Assembly: GCA_944324135.1 (NCBI GenBank)
Contig: CALUVE010000004.1
Span: 25,494-89,493, forward strand
Source: Candidatus Gastranaerophilales bacterium
GTDB lineage: Bacteria > Cyanobacteriota > Vampirovibrionia > Gastranaerophilales > Gastranaerophilaceae
Reading direction: 5' to 3'
DNA length: 64,000 nt
Shown here: one piece after another, positions 9,182-17,366 of the stretch
Layout of the letters: each line of letters begins with the position of its first letter
Numbering within the stretch: position 1 is the first letter of the stretch
Made by a program: the position numbers and the translations under genes
Notes under the pieces: generated by a model
Seen by the model: the letters and a program-made list of their open reading frames with translations, nothing else
Databases searched by the model: none
Told to the model about the DNA's origin: nothing

Positions 9182-10292
9182 CAAACCAAAAACATATTTT
9201 ATAACAGGCGGCGGCACAGGAGGACATATCTATCCTGCAATAGCTGTTGCGGATTATATCAGAGAACACGACAACAGTGCAAAAATTTATTACATAGGGA
9301 ATCCTGAAAATCTTGAATATAAAATTGCACAACAGAAAGGATATGAATTTCTGCCGGTAAATATTCACGGAATGCCTAGAAAAATTTCTTTAGGGATGAT
9401 AAAATGGCTCACTGATTTAGCTATAGCCTGCATGAAATCTACATATTATATAAACAGATATAAGCCAGATGCAATATTCGGCACCGGAGGTTATGTATCT
9501 GCGCCAATACTTTTAGCTGCAATGACAACAAAAAAAGTTCCGTATATTATGCACGACTGCGATGCTCAGCCGGGTCTTGTAACAAGAAAACTTGCACCTA
9601 AAGCAAAAGCGGTTTCACTGTCTTTTGAATGCGCAACAAAATTTATAGACAATCCAAACTGCCATATCAACGGAAATCCGATAAGAGAAGCCTTTAAAAC
9701 TCTTACAAAAACAGAAGCCCGGAATTATCTCGGGTTGGAAAACAGAACGACCCTCTGTATAATGGGAGGTTCTCAAGGCGCTAAAACCATAAACTACGCA
9801 GCCGTTGAAATTTTAAAAACACTCTCAAGAGATTACAACCTGCAAATTATATTCCAAACCGGCAGAAAAAACTATGACAACACAATTGAACGCTTAAAAG
9901 AGGTTTACCCGACATTTGAAGATGACAGAAATTTAACTATAAGACCTTATTTTGATGATATGGTTACAGTATTGAAAGCCTCAGATATAGCAGTATCGCG
10001 TGCAGGTTCATTAAGCATCTCCGAGCTTTGCGCAAGTTCAATTGCCTCTATTTTAATTCCATACCCGTTTGCTGCGGCTGACCACCAGCGCAAAAACGCA
10101 CAGTACATGGTTGATAAAAATGCAGCTTTATACCTTGAAGATTCTGAAACAAGCCCGACAATGCTGCTGGAAAAAATTACAGAACTCATCAAAAATCCTG
10201 ACCTGCTGGAAAATTTACAGCAAAATGCAGGATTTCTTGCTAAATTTGACGCAACAGAAAAAATAGCGGAAGAATTACAAAATCTGGGGTAG
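9174..10292 (+). CDS. murG: Undecaprenyldiphospho-muramoylpentapeptide beta-N-acetylglucosaminyltransferase
   Basis: Peripheral membrane GT28 enzyme converting lipid I to lipid II. The 372-aa protein has the N-terminal glycine loop GGGTGGHIYPA around residues 12-22. It also has FGTGGYVSAPIL, the second-domain GGSQGAKTIN, and SRAGSLSISELCA in the UDP-GlcNAc site. It overlaps ftsW by 8 nt, with AAGGAAC as ribosome binding site. The murC and murB genes that often follow are absent; folC comes next. Confidence 0.97.
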   Translation: MYNKPKTYFITGGGTGGHIYPAIAVADYIREHDNSAKIYYIGNPENLEYKIAQQKGYEFLPVNIHGMPRKISLGMIKWLTDLAIACMKSTYYINRYKPDAIFGTGGYVSAPILLAAMTTKKVPYIMHDCDAQPGLVTRKLAPKAKAVSLSFECATKFIDNPNCHINGNPIREAFKTLTKTEARNYLGLENRTTLCIMGGSQGAKTINYAAVEILKTLSRDYNLQIIFQTGRKNYDNTIERLKEVYPTFEDDRNLTIRPYFDDMVTVLKASDIAVSRAGSLSISELCASSIASILIPYPFAAADHQRKNAQYMVDKNAALYLEDSETSPTMLLEKITELIKNPDLLENLQQNAGFLAKFDATEKIAEELQNLG

Positions 10293-10295
10293 CTT

Positions 10296-11447
10296 ATGAA
10301 TTATAAAGACGCCATAGCAACTCTAACATCGCAGGGAAAATTTTACATCAACCTAGGCTTGGAACGCATTTCTGCGATTCTTGAACTGTTAGGCAATCCT
10401 CAAGACTCACTGAACTGTATCCACGTAGCGGGTACTAACGGCAAAGGTTCTGTTTGCGCTATTCTCGCATCAATTTTACAAGAATACGGCAAAAAGACCG
10501 GTCTATACACAAGCCCGCATATCTTTGACTACACTGAAAGAATTAAAATTAACGGTCAGGATATAAGCAAAGATGATTTTGCGGCTTATGTATCAAAAAT
10601 ATGCGCTGTTGCAGAAAAAAACAATATTCATTTAACGGAATTTGAAATTCTCACAGCTGCCGCATTCAAATATTTTGCAGACCAAAATGTTGATGTAGTT
10701 GTATTAGAAACCGGTCTTGGCGGACGATTTGACGCCACAAACGTAATAAAGAAAAACCTTTGCGCTATAATTACCCACATTGACCTCGACCACACAGAAC
10801 GCCTCGGGGATACAAAAGATAAAATAGCCTTTGAAAAAGCCGGCATAATAAAACCAAACTGCCCTGTTGTAACTTCAGAGGGATATGAAGCAATTAAGGA
10901 TGCCACAGACAAAAATAACTCTCTGCTTTTATTTACAGCACCTTTTGCTGACACTACAAATTTGAGTCTAAAAGGTATATACCAGCAGGAAAATCTGGCG
11001 CTGGCACTTGCCGCACTAAAACTGGTTTATCCGGAAATTCCGCAGTCTGTAGTTGATGAGGGGCTTAAAAAAGTTCAACATCCCTGTCGTTTTCAGGTTA
11101 TACCGGAGAAAAATTTAATCATAGACGGGGCGCATAACCCAAATGGAATTGCAGGACTAAAAGAAAGCCTTGATTTTTATTACCCTGACAAATTCAGACG
11201 GTTCGTATTTGGATGTCTAAAAAATAAAGACTACCCCAAAATGATGGAAATACTTTTTCAACAAGGTGATGAAATATATTTTTACCATTTCAACAACAAG
11301 AATTCCTGCACAACAGATGAACTCAAAGCGGCCTGCGAGTTTCCGTCAAAAGAATTTCATTCACTGAAAGAACTGCCTTACAAAGAAAACACTATGACAA
11401 TCATCTGCGGTTCATTTTATATGCTGCAGGAAGTCCTTGCCCGCTAA
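10296..11447 (+). CDS. folC: Bifunctional folylpolyglutamate synthase / dihydrofolate synthase
   Basis: Mur-ligase-family enzyme that adds glutamate to dihydropteroate or folates. It has 383 aa. The ATP loop HVAGTNGKGSVCA lies near residues 43-55, followed by GLYTSPHIFDYTERI, ETGLGGRFDATN and the C-terminal IDGAHNPNGI. GGGGT precedes the ATG, and only 3 bp separate it from murG, so it is co-transcribed with the wall genes. Because Mur ligases and FolC share a fold, misannotation is possible, but TSPH and GGRFDATN are FolC-specific. Confidence 0.95.
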   Translation: MNYKDAIATLTSQGKFYINLGLERISAILELLGNPQDSLNCIHVAGTNGKGSVCAILASILQEYGKKTGLYTSPHIFDYTERIKINGQDISKDDFAAYVSKICAVAEKNNIHLTEFEILTAAAFKYFADQNVDVVVLETGLGGRFDATNVIKKNLCAIITHIDLDHTERLGDTKDKIAFEKAGIIKPNCPVVTSEGYEAIKDATDKNNSLLLFTAPFADTTNLSLKGIYQQENLALALAALKLVYPEIPQSVVDEGLKKVQHPCRFQVIPEKNLIIDGAHNPNGIAGLKESLDFYYPDKFRRFVFGCLKNKDYPKMMEILFQQGDEIYFYHFNNKNSCTTDELKAACEFPSKEFHSLKELPYKENTMTIICGSFYMLQEVLAR

Positions 11448-11462
11448 TTGGAAATAGCTAAT

Positions 11463-13034
11463 TTAAACTCTTGTAGGTGAATTTGTGCTCTGGTCAACCA
11501 TTTCCTGAATAATATTATTCAATTTAGCAGGTGTAAATTCAGGACAGGTATTCCAGATGAATGTCGGTTTAGGTTCTTTAATAGACGGGCTTGGATAATC
11601 ACTGTTACAAAAACCTTTTATCATATTTCTTGACCCATCATTGCAGGAAGTGTAATGCGAACAGCAATTACAAATTTTCAGAATAAAACCATATTCATCA
11701 AGTCTCAATTTCAATTCCTGAAGTGCATCAATTACACGCAAATGGCTTGATGTAGTGAATTTTTTGTTTTTGTAGATAAACTTAACCTTAGCCAGACCGT
11801 TTTCGGAAATAAATTCCAACTTGCAAGGCAAATCAGTTTTGTTTGTAGAAACAATAACATCAACAGCCATTTTTTCCGTATTTTTAGGTAACTCTTCAAT
11901 ATTTTTTATTTTATTTCTGATTTTTCTGACTGGCGGAAGATTGTTCAAAATGTGGCAGAAAGAATACGCCGGATACAAACTCAACAGCCCCATTTCTTTA
12001 ACTGAAAGTTTTGAATTTATCAAACTTATACCAAAACCTGCAGCATATAGCATAAATGTAAACAGAACAATTTTAAAATCGACAAAGAAATAATATTCAT
12101 AAGAGTGTTTCAAAATAAATCCGTAAGCAATCAGCATAAACCAAATATTCGGATATAAAAGGGAAAGTGTATGTTCTGCAAATACAAAATTCTTACCCCA
12201 GATTTTTGTAACACAATTCTGGAACAGATTAAGTCTTACAGAAAGACGAGGTTTTTCAAATACATAGGTTTCAGGCTCTGCTACAGTCTGGATATTCGGG
12301 TTATAAGTACATTTGAACTTTATATTAGAAAGCAAAAGACTGTACTTTAACTCAGAATTAATATCCTTGAAATCAACAGAACCAATCTGGTCAACAATTT
12401 CTTTTTTAACAATAAACACACCTGAATCAGCGCGTGCAGCAAGTCCGAAGAGAGAACGCGCCTTTCGCATAAAATTCATGTGATATTTTTGATAAGCAGC
12501 CTTAATCTTTGCAACCGGCCCGAGTTTTTCGGTAGATATAATTGTTTCGCCGCTCAAAACATAATTGTTAGTCAGTGCAGCATTCACTGTTGAAAGAAAA
12601 TCCGGTTCAATACTTCTGTTTGCATCAATAAAAAGATAAGAATCAATCCAATCATCATTGCGCAGCTGCTCCAGTAAAATTGCAACCGCCTGATCTTTGC
12701 CAACAGTACCTACATCTTTGATATTAACTATATTAACAAACGGCTCGCCAGCAAACAACTCTTCAGAGCCATCTTTGCAATTATCAAGCAAAGCATAGAC
12801 CTTAAAACTATTTATTGGATAATCCTGCTGTTTCAGTTCATTCACAAGATTAAGGAGGGCATCTCTGTTATTATGTGCATAAATGATAACTGCAATATTA
12901 TCTTTGTCCTCAAATTGGACATAACGTTTTTCTATCTGAAACGGGCGGTCATTCAGGTTTCTGAGAGCCAGCGCCAGAAAATACAGTGAATATAATGCGA
13001 CATAAATATAAAGTAAATTTAAAATAAATTCCAT
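11463..13034 (-). CDS. Membrane-anchored family 2 glycosyltransferase with Cys-rich C-terminal tail
   Basis: Processive-type GT2 protein of 523 aa, opposite in direction to folC. An N-terminal membrane helix (residues 1-25) precedes a GT-A domain, with IAVIIYAHNNRDALLNLV at its start, LLDNCKDGS, and FIDANRSIEPDF where the metal-binding DxD normally sits. Two or more membrane helices lie around residues 300-360. The last 70 residues are unusual: CNCCSHYTSC, a later GFCNSDYPSP and WNTCPEF give six cysteines, possibly a metal-binding module. Acceptor and product are unknown; an envelope polysaccharide role is an inference. GAGGG precedes the start. Confidence 0.75.
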   Translation of the reverse strand: MEFILNLLYIYVALYSLYFLALALRNLNDRPFQIEKRYVQFEDKDNIAVIIYAHNNRDALLNLVNELKQQDYPINSFKVYALLDNCKDGSEELFAGEPFVNIVNIKDVGTVGKDQAVAILLEQLRNDDWIDSYLFIDANRSIEPDFLSTVNAALTNNYVLSGETIISTEKLGPVAKIKAAYQKYHMNFMRKARSLFGLAARADSGVFIVKKEIVDQIGSVDFKDINSELKYSLLLSNIKFKCTYNPNIQTVAEPETYVFEKPRLSVRLNLFQNCVTKIWGKNFVFAEHTLSLLYPNIWFMLIAYGFILKHSYEYYFFVDFKIVLFTFMLYAAGFGISLINSKLSVKEMGLLSLYPAYSFCHILNNLPPVRKIRNKIKNIEELPKNTEKMAVDVIVSTNKTDLPCKLEFISENGLAKVKFIYKNKKFTTSSHLRVIDALQELKLRLDEYGFILKICNCCSHYTSCNDGSRNMIKGFCNSDYPSPSIKEPKPTFIWNTCPEFTPAKLNNIIQEMVDQSTNSPTRV

Positions 13035-13111
13035 GGTAATCCCTCTTTCAACAGTACAATTTTAGCCGAAACCCGAAAAAAATGCCATTATATGTAAATA
13101 ATTGTGTATAA

Positions 13112-13157
13112 AAAAGATTCTTCGCCTTGTAGAAAATCTGATGACGAAGAATCTTTT
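13112..13157 (-). terminator. Intrinsic terminator after the DUF561/Ycf23 gene
   Basis: A 13-bp inverted repeat (AAAAGATTCTTCG / CGAAGAATCTTTT) with a 20-nt loop, followed by T6 in the minus direction and located 20 bp beyond the stop codon. Confidence 0.75.
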
Positions 13158-13177
13158 CTAATAGAATTTAACTAAAA

Positions 13178-13936
13178 CTAAACAAGTTCAAGAACATGTT
13201 GAGTATTTTTTTCTGCGATTTCAACGAGATTTCTGATAGTAGCCATCATAGAAAGTGTTGAATCCATTTTGTTGATGCAAGAACCAACACCGATAGCGCT
13301 TGCGCCGGCAGCGAATGCAAACGGAGCAGTTGTAGGATTGATACCTGATGCTGTCATAATTGGCAAATCAATATTTCTTGAAAGTTCAATAGTGTTAGAA
13401 AGAGTCAATTGAGCTCTTTCGATTAAACCTCTGACACCGTCAGCTTGAGATGCAGCTGAGAAATATCCTTCAGTTTGAATCAAATCAATGCCCATTGTTT
13501 CTAATTTTCTGGCAAGTTCGATTTGAGAAGTAACATCAAGATCGCCAGGAATAGTTACAGAGAAGAATACTCTGTTGTCACCGAGCATATCAATTGTCTG
13601 GTGAACAAGTGAAAGTACATCTTCAGCAGTGAAAGATGCGCCTTTTTTATACAAAGCATCAAAATTACCGAGTTCAATAGCATCTGCGCCGAGTTCAACA
13701 GCATGAACAAGTTCTTCCGGTTTAACAGAAGATACGAACAATGGCAAATCTGTCATTGAACGAACTTCTCTGATAATATCTGCATCAGCGCAAATATCAA
13801 TAGCACTTGCACCTGATTCATTAGCTGAAACTACAACTTTTTTAATATTTTCAATATCAAAATTGTCGATACCTGCGATAACTTTAACAGCTCTTTTTTC
13901 TCTTAAGTGTTGTCTGAATAATTCAATTCTGCTCAT
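13178..13936 (-). CDS. ycf23: DUF561 / Ycf23 family TIM-barrel protein
   Basis: A 252-aa protein starting MSRIELFRQHLREKRAVKVI. It has the family's KVIAGIDNFDIEN, ASAIDICAD, PLFVSSVKPEELV, GADAIELGNFDALY and GIDLIQTEG segments, and a phosphate-binding-like SAIGVGSCIN end. It resembles triose-phosphate-isomerase-barrel enzymes, but its reaction is unknown. The family is known from cyanobacteria and plastid genomes (ycf23). A longer in-frame start would place it over the divergent protease start; AAGGAG directly before this ATG decides the shorter form. No photosynthetic gene is nearby, so its role is not tied to photosynthesis here. Confidence 0.85.
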   Translation of the reverse strand: MSRIELFRQHLREKRAVKVIAGIDNFDIENIKKVVVSANESGASAIDICADADIIREVRSMTDLPLFVSSVKPEELVHAVELGADAIELGNFDALYKKGASFTAEDVLSLVHQTIDMLGDNRVFFSVTIPGDLDVTSQIELARKLETMGIDLIQTEGYFSAASQADGVRGLIERAQLTLSNTIELSRNIDLPIMTASGINPTTAPFAFAAGASAIGVGSCINKMDSTLSMMATIRNLVEIAEKNTQHVLELV

Positions 13937-14093
13937 TTTTAAATTCTCCTTTTTAAATAAACTTTTAATATAAGTCTTGCCTGAATTATACATTAAAATT
14001 TTAATAATTACAATAACTACACGAAAAAAGTTAAAAAGACCGAGTGACAACAGCCACAAACAACGGATAATAAAAGAAAAATAAGGGGGAAAT

Positions 14094-14756
14094 ATGTTAA
14101 AAAGAATACTGTTTTTTCTAACTGCAGTAACAATTGGCATCTCTGGCGTACAGGGGGCTGATTATGAACCTGACGAAATGATAAATATATCCGTTTATGA
14201 AAAAATCAATCCTGCAATAGTATCAATAGAAGCCAATCTGCCGGACGGATTTTCCGCAGGTACAGGGTGTATTGTACGGGAAGACGGGCTTATACTGACA
14301 GGCTCACACGTGGTTGAGGACTGCAAAGATATTGATATTACCACCTATAACGGGCAAACATACAAAGGAAAAATCGTATCCATAATGGGGAAAAACAACG
14401 ATCTTGCGCTATTAAAAATAGATGCCAAAAGAAAATTAAAAACAGTAGAATTTGGAGATTCTGAAAAGGTGAAAGTAGGACAAAAAGTTCTTGCGATAGG
14501 CAACCCGTTCGGTTTCTCCGGCACACTCACGCAGGGGATAGTTTCAAGAATAGATTACGCAAAAAATAAAATCCAAACTGATGCTGCAATAAATCCCGGC
14601 TGTTCCGGCGGGCCTATCGTAAATTCTTCAGGAGAAGTCATCGGAATCAGCCAATCCATATTTAACCCTGATAATAATATATCTAATATAGGTATAGGTT
14701 TTGCAATACCTATAAATGATGCAAAAAAATTCATAGCAACGGCCGATAAAAAATAA
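14094..14756 (+). CDS. Exported trypsin-like serine protease, DegP/HtrA type without PDZ domain
   Basis: 220 aa with a clear signal peptide (residues 1-21, LFFLTAVTIGISGVQGA), so the product is periplasmic or lipid-exposed. Catalytic triad visible: His72 in TGSHVV, Asp103 in NNDLALLKID, and Ser171 in NPGCSGGPIV. HtrA proteins usually have GNSGGP, so the Cys before the Ser is unusual. The chain ends right after the protease domain, with no PDZ or membrane anchor, so substrate presentation must differ from DegP. GGGGGA is the ribosome binding site. It is divergent from the Ycf23 gene. Confidence 0.88.
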   Translation: MLKRILFFLTAVTIGISGVQGADYEPDEMINISVYEKINPAIVSIEANLPDGFSAGTGCIVREDGLILTGSHVVEDCKDIDITTYNGQTYKGKIVSIMGKNNDLALLKIDAKRKLKTVEFGDSEKVKVGQKVLAIGNPFGFSGTLTQGIVSRIDYAKNKIQTDAAINPGCSGGPIVNSSGEVIGISQSIFNPDNNISNIGIGFAIPINDAKKFIATADKK

Positions 14757-14792
14757 ACTATTGTAAAATTACCCCACCGCCGCTCTCTTTTA

Positions 14793-14801
14793 TGGTAAAA
14801 T
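14793..14801 (+). promoter_or_regulatory. Extended -10 promoter for ilvE
   Basis: TGG followed by TAAAAT, an extended -10 box, 30 bp before the ilvE start. It occurs in the string TTTATGGTAAAAT, which is repeated exactly before the thioesterase gene at 37,971. Confidence 0.5.
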
Positions 14802-14831
14802 AAAAACAATATTTTACTCAAAGGAGGGTAT

Positions 14832-15746
14832 ATGGCAGAGTATTATTATATGAACGGCAGTTACGTTGATGCAGCAAAAGCTATGATACACGTACATACA
14901 CATGCTTTTCTATATGGTACGGCGGTCTTTGAGGGAATAAGAGCTTACTACAACGAAGAAGAAAAACAATTATACGCATTTCGAGCCCCTGAACATTTTG
15001 AGCGGCTTATCAACAGCAGTAAAATTATGATGATGAAAAACCCGCATACAACAGAAGAGTACTGCGATATAGTAAAAAAACTGCTCAAGAAAAATAATTA
15101 TAAAGAAAACTGCTATATCCGCCCTGTTATTTACAAATCCGGAAGAAACGTAGGACCCGGATTATATGACAATGAAGATTCATTTTTGATAATAACAAAT
15201 AAAATGGGGGATTATATTGATTTATCAAAAGGTCTGCGCGTGTGTGTTTCCAGCTGGCGAAGAAACAGCGACAACGCAATCCCTCCGCGTGCAAAAATTA
15301 CAGGCTCATATGCAAATGCAGCACTCATAAAAACAGATGCGCACAATGCCGGGTTTGATGATGCAATTGTACTTGATGAAGCGGGAAATGTCACAGAGGG
15401 TTCTGCAATGAATCTTTTCCTTGTTCAAAAAAATAGACTTGTAACCTCCGCGCAAACAGACAATATCTTAATCGGAATCACCCGCAATACAATTATTGAA
15501 CTTGCACGTAACGTACTTGGAATACAAGTTGAAGAACGTACAATTGACAGAAGTGAACTTTATATTTCTGATGAAGCATTCTACTGCGGTACCGGTGCAC
15601 AGGTAAGCCCGATAACAGAAATTGACGGCAGAAAATTAGGCACCGGAGAAACAGGTGCAATCTCAAAAGAGCTTCAAAAACTCTATTTTGATGTAGTAAG
15701 AGGCAAAATCGCCAAATACAAAAAATGGTGTATGCCGGTTTACTAA
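14832..15746 (+). CDS. ilvE: Branched-chain amino acid aminotransferase
   Basis: PLP-dependent class IV transaminase catalysing the last step of Val, Leu and Ile synthesis. The 304-aa protein has VFEGIRAYY near residue 32, RPVIYKSG, and the PLP lysine Lys155 in RAKITGSYANAAL. DAIVLDEAGNVTEGSAMNLF and TITRNT-like segments complete the family pattern. AAGGAGGG lies 6 nt before the ATG, one of the strongest ribosome binding sites in the window. It is followed by mlaE 19 bp downstream. D-amino-acid transaminase is the alternative, but the length and the GIRAYY segment favour IlvE. Confidence 0.92.
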   Translation: MAEYYYMNGSYVDAAKAMIHVHTHAFLYGTAVFEGIRAYYNEEEKQLYAFRAPEHFERLINSSKIMMMKNPHTTEEYCDIVKKLLKKNNYKENCYIRPVIYKSGRNVGPGLYDNEDSFLIITNKMGDYIDLSKGLRVCVSSWRRNSDNAIPPRAKITGSYANAALIKTDAHNAGFDDAIVLDEAGNVTEGSAMNLFLVQKNRLVTSAQTDNILIGITRNTIIELARNVLGIQVEERTIDRSELYISDEAFYCGTGAQVSPITEIDGRKLGTGETGAISKELQKLYFDVVRGKIAKYKKWCMPVY

Positions 15747-15765
15747 AAGGAAAGAAAACAAATTA

Positions 15766-16497
15766 ATGATTAATTTTTTAGGACTATGCGTACAAAATTT
15801 AATTAAATGTATCAAATACCTGTTTTCAAGACAGGTAAGATTCACATCAATAATTTCGCAGGCAGCATCAATCAGCTATGATTCGCTTTCAATTTCTTTA
15901 ATAATAGCATTCATTGCGGCGGCCACAATAGCAATACAAGTATCAAAACAATTTCTAATGTCCGGAGCAGATACATATATCGGCGGAACTATTGCAATTG
16001 TAATGATAAGAGAAATTGCACCGGGCTTTGCTGCTCTCGCTATAGGTGCAAGAGCCGGTACTGCAATATGCGCGGAGATTGCAAATATGCAGGTAACTTC
16101 ACAGGTAGATGCAATGAAAATTCTAAAAGTTGATCCTGTAGGATACTACTTTACACCGCGAATAATCGCCGCAGCAGTGACAGTTCCTATGGTTGTGCTG
16201 CTTGCGGAATTTGTTGGAATCGCCGGAGGGATGCTGGTTTCATCAGCAACAATCGACCTGCACCCTGCAAGATATATGCACTCTGTCTGGGCTTGGATGG
16301 CAACAAAAGATATTTATATAAGCCTTTTGAAAGCTTCAATATTCGGAGCCCTGATTGCACTTGTCTGTGCCACTCAAGGATACGACACAAAAGGCGGAGC
16401 TAAAGAAGTAGGGATTTCCACTACCAAATCCGCTATTCTTTCTACAATTTATGTAATGATAGCTGACTTTTTAATTAACCTCGTGTTTTATATTTAG
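15766..16497 (+). CDS. mlaE: MlaE/YrbE-family ABC transporter permease
   Basis: 243-aa integral membrane permease of the lipid-trafficking Mla/TGD class, related to cyanobacterial and plastid Ycf63/TGD1. Features are five or six hydrophobic segments and the family core GFAALAIGARAGTAICAEI, followed by VTSQVDAMKILKVDPVGYY. GYDTKGGAKEVG appears near the C terminus. The partner ATPase (MlaF) and substrate-binding MCE protein (MlaD) are not adjacent. By family it should move phospholipids between the inner and outer membranes. It sits 19 bp after ilvE, probably on the same transcript. Confidence 0.9.
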   Translation: MINFLGLCVQNLIKCIKYLFSRQVRFTSIISQAASISYDSLSISLIIAFIAAATIAIQVSKQFLMSGADTYIGGTIAIVMIREIAPGFAALAIGARAGTAICAEIANMQVTSQVDAMKILKVDPVGYYFTPRIIAAAVTVPMVVLLAEFVGIAGGMLVSSATIDLHPARYMHSVWAWMATKDIYISLLKASIFGALIALVCATQGYDTKGGAKEVGISTTKSAILSTIYVMIADFLINLVFYI

Positions 16498-16567
16498 AAT
16501 TGTTAAAAAGTAAAATAAAAATTTACGTTATGAAACATTTTGATTTTTTCTGAATGTTTTATGCTAA

Positions 16568-16575
16568 ATTATAAT
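16568..16575 (+). promoter_or_regulatory. Probable -10 box upstream of the winged-helix gene
   Basis: TATAAT at 16570-16575, 36 bp before the start of the next gene, in an AT-rich spacer. No convincing -35 element. Confidence 0.4.
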
Positions 16576-16610
16576 AAGTAAATGAGATTATTTTAGTAAG
16601 GAGATTATGA

Positions 16611-17309
16611 ATGTCTGAATACTTGAGCAAGGAAGAGATTAAGCAATGGAGAAGCTCATTGGAAAAGATTACATTAGAAGAATTTGCTGCCAGACTGGGG
16701 AAAAAATTAGAAGAAGATAAACACACAAATGATCTCGTTGATATTGTGTTAAAAGGTAAACCGGTTGTTTCAACTACAACTGATGAGTGGCTGCAGACAA
16801 AAGGCGAAAGAATTAACTCAATTGCAGAACGTTCATTTGAAAGAGAAAGAGAAATTTCACCGTCACCGTTTACTATCGGACATCTGAAATCAGAAGATTT
16901 GAAAGCTTTAAAAGAAGATGCAGCTGCATCTCATAATAAAAAAACAACAAAAAAAGCTCCGAAAGTAAAGGATGAAATTCACTCTGCAGAAACTAAAAAA
17001 GCAGTAAAGAAAACTCAGGCTAAAAAAGCTGCTCCTGCTAAAGCCGCTGCTGTAAACACAGAAAGCACAAACGATACTCTCAGAGAAGAAGTAAGAATTG
17101 TGTTCAAAAAAGCTCTGACAGACAGAGAACAAAAAGTATTTGATCACTTTGCGCAAAACAGCGGCAAAATAGTTTACGCAAAAGATTTAGCTGCACTTTT
17201 AGACTTGCCGAGAGATTATGTTTACAAATACATTAAAAACCTCAGAGCAAAAATTGACGGGGATAACCTCCAGAACGCGGATAAAGGCGGTTTTATCCTA
17301 CACGTTTAA
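16611..17309 (+). CDS. Winged-helix DNA-binding protein with histone-like Lys/Ala linker
   Basis: 232 aa, not recognised by name. Residues 1-110 form a mostly helical charged domain. Residues about 112-150 are Lys/Ala rich (KKTTKKAPK, KKAVKKTQAKKAAPAKAAA), like histone-H1-type tails. The C-terminal 75 residues (LTDREQKVFDHFAQNSG, AALLDLPRDYVYKYIKNLRAK, GGFILHV) look like a winged helix related to the response-regulator effector fold. AAGGAG is present. A nucleoid-associated or transcriptional role is inferred from architecture only. It is followed by a terminator, so it is monocistronic. Confidence 0.6.
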   Translation: MSEYLSKEEIKQWRSSLEKITLEEFAARLGKKLEEDKHTNDLVDIVLKGKPVVSTTTDEWLQTKGERINSIAERSFEREREISPSPFTIGHLKSEDLKALKEDAAASHNKKTTKKAPKVKDEIHSAETKKAVKKTQAKKAAPAKAAAVNTESTNDTLREEVRIVFKKALTDREQKVFDHFAQNSGKIVYAKDLAALLDLPRDYVYKYIKNLRAKIDGDNLQNADKGGFILHV

Positions 17310-17330
17310 TACAAAATTAAAAATAGAATA

Positions 17331-17361
17331 AAAAAGGGCTTTTAAATAAAGTCCTTTTTTT
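17331..17361. terminator. Bidirectional intrinsic terminator between convergent genes
   Basis: AAGGGCTTT / AAAGTCCTT stem, with one G-T wobble, flanked by A6 and T7. It serves the winged-helix gene on the plus strand and the radical SAM gene on the minus strand. Confidence 0.75.
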
Positions 17362-17366
17362 ATTAT

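Noticed and set aside
4333..11447. Complete dcw cluster
   Set aside because: murE, murC, murB, ddl, ftsI, ftsQ, ftsA and ftsZ are missing; only a partial wall operon is present.
13937..14140. N-terminal extension of the Ycf23 gene
   Set aside because: It runs over the divergent protease start, and AAGGAG sits directly before the shorter start.
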